From contig BCKL01000013.1 of assembly GCA_001600635.1 (NCBI GenBank), positions 661,537-725,536 of the forward strand: a stretch of DNA of 64,000 bases, read 5' to 3'. Both the position numbers and the translations under genes were made by a program. The DNA comes from Leucosporidium creatinivorum (Eukaryota; Basidiomycota; Microbotryomycetes; Leucosporidiales; Leucosporidiaceae). Under the pieces are notes generated by a model. That model was not told the DNA's origin and made no database searches. It saw only the letters and a list, made by a program, of their open reading frames with translations. Within the stretch, counting starts at the first letter, position 1. Each line of letters starts with the position of its first letter. This document shows, piece by piece, positions 56,130-64,000 of this stretch.

Positions 56130-59100
56130 TCAAGGGGGAGGAATCGAGGTGGAGGAGGACGAGTCGGCCGTTGAGCCGTCGTCTGCATCGTCGGGCGAGA
56201 TGCCGAGCTCGACTTGGAGATCGGCGACGTGCTTGTTCCGGAGGACGGAGATGTCGCGGTCCTTGATGAGAGCGCGAAGGTCCTCGCAGGCGATCTGCTC
56301 GGCGAAGGGGGAAGGTCAGCTTGCCGCTTTATCGCGAGAGATGATGCTCGACACACCTTGAGTAGCTTGTCGACCTGGTAGAGATGAGTTGTCATAGCCC
56401 TCATGAGAGCGTAAAGGTTCGCTGCCGAGTCGCAAGCGAGGATCTCGTCGTGGTTCATCTGGATGATTGCGACAGCGACGCGGAAGAGCATGACGGTGCC
56501 GAGGACGAAGATGAGGTCCCAGACGCGGCTGTGGAGGGGTGGCGGAGGTCAGTACGAAGTTCGAAAGCCGGCGAAGGGCAGAATCGACGAACAGCAGCGT
56601 CTGCGAAGATGAAGCGGGTCAGCGAGCTGTTCGGGAGGATCGTCGAGACCATTTGGGACTCACCTGGATAGGTAGAGCATCTGTGAAGAGGCTGAGGAAC
56701 CAGCCGAAGGTCACCGCTGGCAGTTCGACGCCCAGGTCCTCGAGGTGAGTTGCAACGTCGGGGTGCAGTCGCTCGATGAGGTCGCGGAGGACTCGTTGAT
56801 CCGCCTGCGAGACGAGTAGGTGCGAGGTGTAGTAGTCGGAAGGGAGGATTTTCTGTCGAGGGAACAATCGAGGTCAGCGGCTGGCTTCGGCGAGTGAGGA
56901 GACGGGCGAAAGACAAACCTCGATGATGCACACGAGCACCCAGAAGGCGTCCTCTTCTGCAGGATGAGTGAGAAGAAGCGTAGCTGTGAGGTTGTTCATG
57001 CCTTGGCAGTCTGCGAGACGTTCAAGGGGAAAGTCAGCTTCGCCGAGGAGAGCGAGCGCCGAGCTAGTAACTCACAGCCGATCTTGGGGTTGCGCCACGA
57101 GTAGGCGATGAGGACGTTCCGTAGCTTGGCGACTCCTGGGCCGTTGCCGGCGAAGAAGACGTTGGTAGGGAAGGTGCGATGGCCTGTTGATAAGGAGAGG
57201 TCAGTCGAGCTAGGCGGCGAGCGCTGAGATGAGGGGAGCTCACAGTCCATGTCGATCTGATTCAAGCATAGATTCTCCTCGCTCTTGTGCTGGGCGAGGA
57301 GCTCTTGGTACAGCCCTGGCTCTCGCGCCTCGTTGGCGCCCGAGCATTCGGCCCAGATCCTGCTCGGCGGAGAAGGTCAGCGTTCATGCTCGCCCTCGCC
57401 GGAGGGAATAAGGGCCACGAGAATTCACTTTGGACGATAAGCGATGGGCACCCCCTTCCGCACCAACTCTTTAAACTCTGCCCAATCCTCCTTGCCACTC
57501 TTGCCGGCCAAGCCCATCTGACTCACGCCCACCAGATCCTCACTCCAAGCCTTCTCACTCAAATCCTCGCTACTCGCCTCCCTCGCCGCAAACGCCTCGC
57601 CGACCAATTCTGCTCCATCTGCCGTAGCCATGATCGTCCTCGGACGATCCTGCGCTCGCTGTCGCCGCCGAGCTCTCGAGGAGGAGGAAGCGGATTTGTC
57701 GTCGGCGGTGTTGGGGTGCTTGGAGTGGGAGGAGCCTTTGGTGAGCACGGATTGACGCCGCTGGATGAAGGAGTCCCAGGCGATCTTTTGGGCGTGCTCG
57801 AGGGCGTCGGACATGTCCTTGAGGGTCGTGAGAAGGAGCTTCATGCTCTGAGGACCGGGAGGGCGAGTAGGTGGTGGATTGGAGGAGGAGGATGGGGAGC
57901 GAACGAGGCGAGTCGGTCGGTGAGGTTGTGGGGAGAGGGGGGAGGTGCCGTTCGAGTTCGAAGAATAAGGAGGAGCGAGGGAAGGCGTGCCGGTCGGAGT
58001 GGTGGGAACGGGAGGCGAGCTGTCTGAGCTGTTGCTCGTAGTCGCTCCTCCGAGACTCGGGATCGGACTCTTTGGCGCCGGACTCCTACTCGTCGCAGGA
58101 CTACTCCCTCCTCCCGACCCCGACCCAGGAGCAACAGAAGGCAACCCCATCGCCACTCGCATCGCCTCCAACTCTCTCTCCAACTCTTCCTTCCCTCCCG
58201 CTTCGGCCTGCGCCTCTGCCTCCTCAATCAACGCGGCTGCCGCTCTCAACGCCTCCGTCTCTTCCTCGCTCGTCTCCCCTCCTCGCGCTAGGCGATCCTT
58301 CCTCCGCCGAGCCTCTCGAAGGAGCTTCATCCCGCTCCTCACATCATAGACGAACCCATATCGATCGACCAGCGGGCCCTCTCCATACTTGCCACCACCC
58401 CCCTTCTCGCTCGAAGAAGCCCGAGCAAACGAGTTCTGGCTCTGCAGCGCAAAAGTGGGAGGGGCCGCCTCGCCCGACATGGTCGAGAGCTCCATGGTCG
58501 TTGGTGCTGAGGAGAGGGGAGAGGAGAGGTTGGAAGCTGTTGGCTCTAGGGCGAGGAGGGAGGTCGAGTGCGAGGAGAGGGAGACGGAGGTGGAGGGCGT
58601 GGAGAGGGCGGGTTGGGCGAAGGGCGAGTAGCGCGAGAGCTTGGGGAAGAGGGTGAGGTTTGGTGGATCTGAGGTCGTGGGCGTTGAGCGCCGGATGCCG
58701 TCCGATTGGGAACGCTTCATGCCGGTGCTGCTTGCGCTGATGCTCAAGGTGGCGGCGGAAGAGGAGGAAGAGACGGAAGCGCCGAGGCCTAATGCTCGAC
58801 CAAAAGCGCCCTTGGCGGTCGAGACGTAACTGAGGTCCTTGTGGCTCTTGCTTTGGGGGATGCCGCTGTCCTGCGAGGCCGAATACAGAGGCGTAGCGAC
58901 GCTGAGGAAGGGAGGGACGTTCCGGCTGCCAGAGGAGCGACGACGAGCTTTGATCGTGTTGTCGCGGCTGGGGTGGTCCTCTTCCTCTTCTTCTCCCTTC
59001 CCCTCGGTCGACGAATCGTCGCCTTGTTGCAGCGAAGAGGCCGCGAGCGACTCGCCGTCCTGATCGGCGCTGGGTTGCGAGAGGGTCGAAGTGGGCACCG

Positions 59101-60948
59101 GGGTCGTGAGAGCGTGAGAAGGGCTAGCCATCGCGTTCTGTGAGTTGAGCGCCGGTGCAGCCCTTCCCTTCGGCCTCGAGAGCGTCGGCGAGCTGGGTGT
59201 TGAAGCCCTCCTCCCATTGCGCGCGACGAGGGGTAGAGAGGACTCCTCATCGGAGGTAGTGATTGAGGTGGCGAGGGTGTTGGGAATCGATTTGACGGAG
59301 AGGAGCGAATCGGGAGGAGGAGAGCCATCGTGGCGTTGTGGGGAAGTGGTGGAGGAGGCGTCGGATTGACCGCGCCGGCGAGTAGGGGAGGAGGGTGAAG
59401 AGGCGGAGGAGAGCCCAAAGAAGCCGAGCGACGAATTGGGCATCGGGGTGGTGAGATCTCCCTCGCCTGGCGTTTCTGGCTCGGCGTCCCCTTCTTCCTC
59501 CTCTCGCTCGGGAGTGGTATCCCGCTCGCCTCGCTCCGAGACATCTCCACCTTCCGGCTCCTCGACGATCGATCCCGTTTCCCCTTCATCACCCTTGACC
59601 GAGCTCGCCTGGCCCAAGGCACTCCGCCTTCCATCCTGCTCCTTCCCTCCCCGACCCCATCCTTTCCACCCAATCCACTCGCCATACCCTCCTTTTCCTT
59701 CTGCTCCCTCGCCGATCGAAGATGATCCACTAGCTGTACTAGCCACGCTCTTGATGCTGTCCGAGCGATGGTGCCGGCGCTTGGACTTGCCAGCGGGGGA
59801 GGTCGAGGCGGCGGGGACGTTGAGACCCGAAGAGGAGGAGGAGGGAGAGTTGGGAATGGGCGGTGAGAGGAGAGCGGGTGGTGGTGACTGGGATGAGGTG
59901 AAGCTGCCGAAGAGGCGGGAGGAGAGGGAAGCATGCCGTTGTCGGCCTTGTTTCGGCATGGGCGCCGAGGTGGCGTGCGCCTCGAGGTCAGGGGTGGAGC
60001 GGGAGGAGGTGATGGAATGACGAGAGATGGAGGCGCTGTCGTCTGCTGTGCCGTCTTCGGAGGGGGTGGCGGCCGAGGGGAAGGAGTGGAGGGAATGGGT
60101 GGGAGGTGAGGTGCCGAAATCGAAAGCGTTTTCCGAGATGGCTTCGGTGAGGTCGTCCAGGTTGAGTAGAATCTGTTTGATGAGTATGTCAGCGAGGTGA
60201 GCTGTCAGAGTTCCAGCCAACGCACCTCTGCTACTCCCCCTCGGGTTCCAGCTGCTTCCTCCTCCTCCTGCCCCGCCCTCCTATCCTCCTGCCTCAACTC
60301 GATCCTCCAATCCTTTTTCCTCTCTCCCGTCTTCTTGTCTCCATCATCTCCCACGCCCACTCTAGCCCTGACCCGCGCCCTCTCAATCTCGCCCTCTCCC
60401 ACTTTAGCCTCCCTCGCCAATCCAGCCAGCACGTCGCACTCCTTGCCCTTCCTAGCGAGCTCGAGTTGCTGCTCCTCACTCTCTCGTGACAGAGCCGAGA
60501 CGAGTGCGAGAAGATGGGAAGGAGGGAGAGCGGCGAGCGTCTCGGAAGGGAGGAGATGCGGTGGGGAGGGCAAGGAGAGGTATTTCGGTAGTGGTAGAGG
60601 GTGGGTCGCCGTTTCGTCGCCTTCATGTGAGAGGGTGGACATGGTGGTGCCTACGCTGATGGATCGAGCGAGCGAAGCGGACGAGATGGACGAAGGGAGG
60701 TTCGGTTCTCTTCTGCCGCCCGCGATGGTAGCCGCACTAGCCCGCCTGGTCGCTAGTAGGATACTCTCATCGAGATGACTGTCCTCCTCTGCCGGTGAAG
60801 CGGGGAAGAGGGGACTTGCATTGGCGGTAGTGGAGGAGCCGGCGGAAGGGGGAGGGATGGGCGAAGGTTCGGGGAAGAGAGGCGGATTGGGGTGTTTGGA
60901 AGGGTCGGGAGAGAGGGGATGGTCGTGTAGGAGAGAAGGGGAGGGCAT
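56130..60948 (-). CDS. TBC-domain Rab GTPase-activating protein with long disordered N-terminus
   Basis: The minus-strand start at 60948 (MPSPSLLHDHPLSPDPSKHP) opens a very long Ser/Pro-rich, acidic region of nearly 900 residues, with a conserved-looking block VDRYGFVYDVRSGMKLLREA. The TBC domain begins FKELVRKGVPIAYRPKIWAE. The arginine finger is in QIDMDCHRTFPTN and the glutamine finger in IGYCQGMNN; both depend on clean intron removal and both are intact. It continues EEDAFWVLVCIIEKILPSDY, GVELPAVTFGWFLSLFTDAL and LYALMRAMTTHLYQVDKLLK, then a helix and acidic tail, TGA at 56130-56132. It should speed GTP hydrolysis on a Rab in vesicle traffic; the target Rab is unknown. A 5' UTR intron (CTACAG|AACAATG) carries a long C tract. 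Confidence 0.9.
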
Positions 60949-61023
60949 TGTTCTGTAGGAGAGTAGCAGAGTCAGCGGTTGAGAGAGAGACGGACGGGCG
61001 AGAATGGGCGTTTGAGCGTGAGT

Positions 61024-61085
<62 letters not shown>

Positions 61086-61578
61086 AGTGAGAGAGCTACA
61101 GCTGCGAGTAGCCCGTGCGCCCGATGAAGAATAGGACGATATACTCACCTCTAGTCCGCTGATGAGCTACAAGGCGGTTCAAAGCTGCCTCCTCCTTTGA
61201 GCTCCCCAGTGACGCGAGCTTGACCGGATGCTCAGTCCCGAGTATGCTGGTGTGGTACAGGCGATGTAGCAGGAAACCGTCGGTGTAGGCTGTGGAACGA
61301 TAGAAGCGCTGGAGAGAAGCGAAAGCGGCTCAAAGGCGCTCGAGGTGGAACGAAACGAGACGAGACGAGACGCGGGTCGAGTTGAGTTGCTGCTGAAGTG
61401 GTGAGAGAGAGGAGCGTGCGCTAAGTAGCAGAGCAGCCTGGGTCGGAAGCTGTAGGTCGATAGGTCGAGTCGAGTCCAAGCAGCGAGTGGTTCGGTTTCA
61501 AGAGTCGAATCCAACCTCGCGTCTCTCTCTCTCTCGCTCTCTCGCTCTCTAGCTCTCCCTCCGCCCAAATCGTTCGTT
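60949..61578. promoter_or_regulatory. divergent promoter region of the TBC and Nup85 genes
   Basis: 630 bp separate the two ATGs. On the minus strand a branch-like GCTGAC and CTACAG acceptor just before the TBC ATG indicate a 5' UTR intron. The G run at 61024-61084 lies inside it. CT repeats precede the Nup85 ATG (61525-61560), and AGCTGTAGGTCGATAG lies near 61448, similar to an element near 28029. Confidence 0.5.
61024..61084 (+). repeat. 61-nt poly-G run
   Basis: Sixty-one consecutive G (C on the minus strand) lie 76-136 nt upstream of the TBC gene ATG, within its probable 5' UTR intron. Such length is rarely stable, so the exact number may be an assembly artefact. A shorter real G tract there is likely. 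Confidence 0.85.
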
Positions 61579-64000
61579 ATGGATTCTGCACCTCGACAGG
61601 TCACGCTACAGCCACCATTGGCTCGTACTACTAAGGATCAACAACAGGTCACATTGGCTACAGCTTTTGCTCCCAACTCCAACTTGATCGCTTTGGCTTT
61701 GGCTCCTTCCCCTCTCGACTCTGAGTCTCAGCAGCTCGTTCAATCTACTACTCCTCAACGTCAATTGGTCTACTCGGCTCAATACAACTTGGATACATCT
61801 CATACGAGCGAATTCATCATCCATTCCTACACCTTGTTCGCTTCCTTACAGGTCAGTCTAACCTTAACACCTCAGCCTAACCCTCTTCTTTCTGGCTCAG
61901 CCCGAGCAGCCCAAGCTCAAGCTCACTCGCTTCTTACACATTAAACACAACAGAAAATCGCACAGGATACCACTACCACTACAGACATCTATGGTCAACC
62001 TTCGCAACCTACGCAGGATCAGCTGTCCTACTACAACCGCATCATCCGCCTCTACCAACACGCCCTCGTTCAACAGTTGCCCATCATCCAGGTAAGGTCT
62101 CGCGCTCTGTCCCAGCTCTGCTCTACTCTACTACAGCTCACTGTACTGCTACAGGCCGATGCCACCCTCACTGCCTCCTCCCGCTCCCACCAACTCACCC
62201 ACCACGCCGACCTGCATGCCATTCTCTCCCTCACCCAACTCCTCTACCTCCCCAACGATAACCGCGGAGATGGGCTCGTTGGTGAAGAGCTCTTGGATTG
62301 GGTGAATACGGTGGATAGAGCCCCGCGTACCGAAGAAGGAGAGGAATTGGCCGACTTGAGTTGCCCGTGGGAACATTCCAACTTTTGGCCTTACCTCTAT
62401 CGGTGTGTCTTTTTGGATTCTCTCTTCCCATCTCCTCAAAGCTGTAGCTAACCCCTCTGCCCTAGGTGCATCCTCCGCGCCCACCTCCTCTCCTGCTCCA
62501 CCCTCCTCTCCCTCCTCGCCTCCTCCCATCCCTCCGAGACCCTGCGCTCTCTCGCCGCCCTCGCCGTCAACCTCCTCACCACCTTCCCTCGATCCACCGC
62601 GTTCCGCACCGAGCACGAATTCTTGGGCAAATTGAGGAGTTGGAAGGCCGAGGCAAAGATGGCGGCGAGGGCGGCCGAGGAGCTCTTTGCTGAGGGGGAG
62701 GAGGATGAGGTGTTGGGTTAGGCTTTCTTACTACTCTCGTTTTAACCTCTCGCTTGAGCTACAGCTGACCCCGAGCTCTTGACAGCACAAGACGAAGACC
62801 TCCGCCTCGACTTTGAAACCTCCTTCCGCACCCTCTTTGACCTGCTCCAAGGCTCGGAACCGCGTGTACTCGAGGTATCAGAGGATTGGAGGGAAGCTTT
62901 GGGTGCGTGGGGAGTGTGGGTCAATCCAGGGGGAAGGAGGGAGGGTATCCCGTGAGTCTCGGCTTTGGTTCTCTGGCCTCGCCGAGTCCTCCTTTGTGCG
63001 CTGTTCGCTCGAGCGAAGGGCCTACAGGAGTAAGATGGGAGATGAAAGACTAGAAATCAGATGCTGACTCTGATGTCGCTGGTCTCACACAAACAGAGCC
63101 ACCCTCCAGCTCATCACCAAATCGCACCCCATCGATTCGACCCTCCCGAGCGAGGCTGTCCAATCGAGCTTAATCTTGGGTGATGTACCGAGGGTGCGTG
63201 AAGAGTCATGCCCTACCTAGCGACCTCGCGCTGACCTCGGCTCTGCTTGCATCTTTCCCTCTCTCCCGCCCCGCCTTGCACGCTTCGTTCTCGCCATCGC
63301 TCCTCCGCTCTGCTCATCCTTAAACCCTCCATCACTACCCCGACAATTGCCCCCCACCACAGGCCCTGCAACAAACCAACCTCCTCTCTCTCTGGCTCGT
63401 AGCACACCTCTCGGACCTCCTACACCACCTCGGCGTGCTGGAAACCCCCTCCCCCTCCTCCTCCGCTTCCTACCACACCGACCTCCGCACGCACTTCCTC
63501 CTCTCCTACGCTGATACCCTGCAAGCTGATCCCAGCTTGTGGAGGGTCACTGTGGAGTATCTGGCGGCGTGTGGAGAGGAGGGGAGGGCAAGGATCAGGG
63601 GGGTGCTCAAGGGAGTGGAGTTGAGCTCGGAGGAGGCGGAGAGGGTTGGTGGTGGTGGGGAGGGTGAGAGGGAGGGTATGGAGGTTGAGGGTGCCGAGGA
63701 GAAGGAGAATGATGATCCTGAGCGAAGGGGGGAGAAGAGGCAGCCGAGTGTCGTGGAGGAGGTGTTGAGGGTGTGCAGTGAGCAAGGATTGGAGGAGGAA
63801 ATGATGAGCGTTTGCAAGGTGTGCCTTCGTGCTCTCTACTACATCGTCGACGACGAGCCTGACCCCAATGACTCTAAAAAACAGGTCTGGTCCGAGCAAC
63901 TCATCGCCGAGAAGCGCTATGGCGAGGCCGTGTCGTTCTGCGTTCGCGCGGGCGACTCGAAGCGGATAGCTAGGATTGCGGATCGCGTGTTGGAGGAGTA
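61579..64000 (+). CDS. NUP85: nucleoporin Nup85, 5' portion (runs off the window)
   Basis: ATG 61579 gives MDSAPRQVTLQPPLARTTKD and a Thr/Gln/Ser-rich beginning, then helical repeats. Recognisable Nup85 parts are YNRIIRLYQHALVQQLPIIQ, EHSNFWPYLYRCILRAHLLS, QTNLLSLWLVAHLSDLLHHL, TDLRTHFLLSYADTLQADPS then LWRVTVEYLAACGEEGRARI, VCSEQGLEEEMMSVCKVWSE and IAEKRYGEAVSFCVRAGDSK. The order and the LWRVTVEYL-type block are typical of Nup85, a scaffold of the Y-shaped Nup84/Nup107-160 complex at the nuclear envelope. A charged insert (about 63640-63710) is extra. The frame is open at the right edge, so the C-terminus is missing. Several short introns have the usual CTGAC branch site. Confidence 0.88.

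Noticed and set aside
57425-58800. Long open frames on the plus strand opposite the TBC gene
   Set aside because: They are Arg/Ser/Gly-rich shadows of the Ser/Pro-rich disordered coding region on the minus strand. No start or splice evidence supports them.
1-64000. tRNA, rRNA, CRISPR array or transposon with terminal repeats
   Set aside because: I looked for B-box-like GGTTCRA motifs, spaced direct repeats and flanking inverted repeats. Nothing convincing appeared beyond the small repeats listed. A tRNA or structure scan would be needed to be certain.

Overview
The window is nuclear DNA from a GC-rich basidiomycete. Genes are packed closely and cut by many short introns, mostly 40-200 nt, with GT-AG ends and a strongly conserved branch site (GCTGAC or CTGACC, usually 10-30 nt before the acceptor). 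The gene content (SPX phosphate transporter, Hse1, Prd1, F-BAR/SH3 protein, kynurenine monooxygenase, Nup85), the codon use and the intron style fit Pucciniomycotina, most likely a Microbotryomycetes yeast or close relative. The species cannot be fixed by eye. Exon joins below were read by hand from frame continuity and splice signals.

Layout: 1-6 kb holds a 3' gene fragment, a small membrane protein, and two tandem minus-strand type I membrane proteins that are clear paralogues. 6-14 kb holds a Cue2-like CUE/DUF1771/Smr protein and a long FUSC/DUF2421 membrane protein. 14.5-21 kb holds a small membrane protein, the AP-2 sigma subunit (minus) and an M3 metallopeptidase of the saccharolysin type. 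21-28 kb holds an F-BAR/SH3 cytokinesis protein facing kynurenine 3-monooxygenase. 28.4-33.3 kb is a head-to-tail array of four small SANT/Myb-like genes. 33.6-43.8 kb holds a sugar transporter and an SDR (both minus), then the ESCRT-0 subunit Hse1 with an exceptional 2.4 kb intron. 44-49 kb holds a fifth SANT-like gene, an F-box-like protein and a MATH-like/BTB gene. 49.6-53.2 kb is the SPX-domain phosphate transporter. 53.4-55.7 kb holds two more SANT-like genes. 56-61 kb is a TBC-domain Rab GAP (minus). 61.6 kb to the right edge is the 5' part of Nup85.

Most genes are housekeeping: membrane traffic (AP-2, Hse1, TBC), cytokinesis, nuclear pore, peptide turnover, and transport of phosphate and sugar. 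They form no operon-like pathway.

The unusual feature is seven SANT/Myb-like genes in 27 kb. Where visible they share one design: an N-terminal SANT-like helix bundle, an acidic or basic nuclear-type linker, and C-terminal coiled-coil helices. In five of them a phase-1 intron splits the codon of the last SANT tryptophan. Two of the tandem genes also carry related 3' flanks. This looks like a lineage-specific expansion of small nuclear, possibly DNA- or chromatin-binding, proteins.
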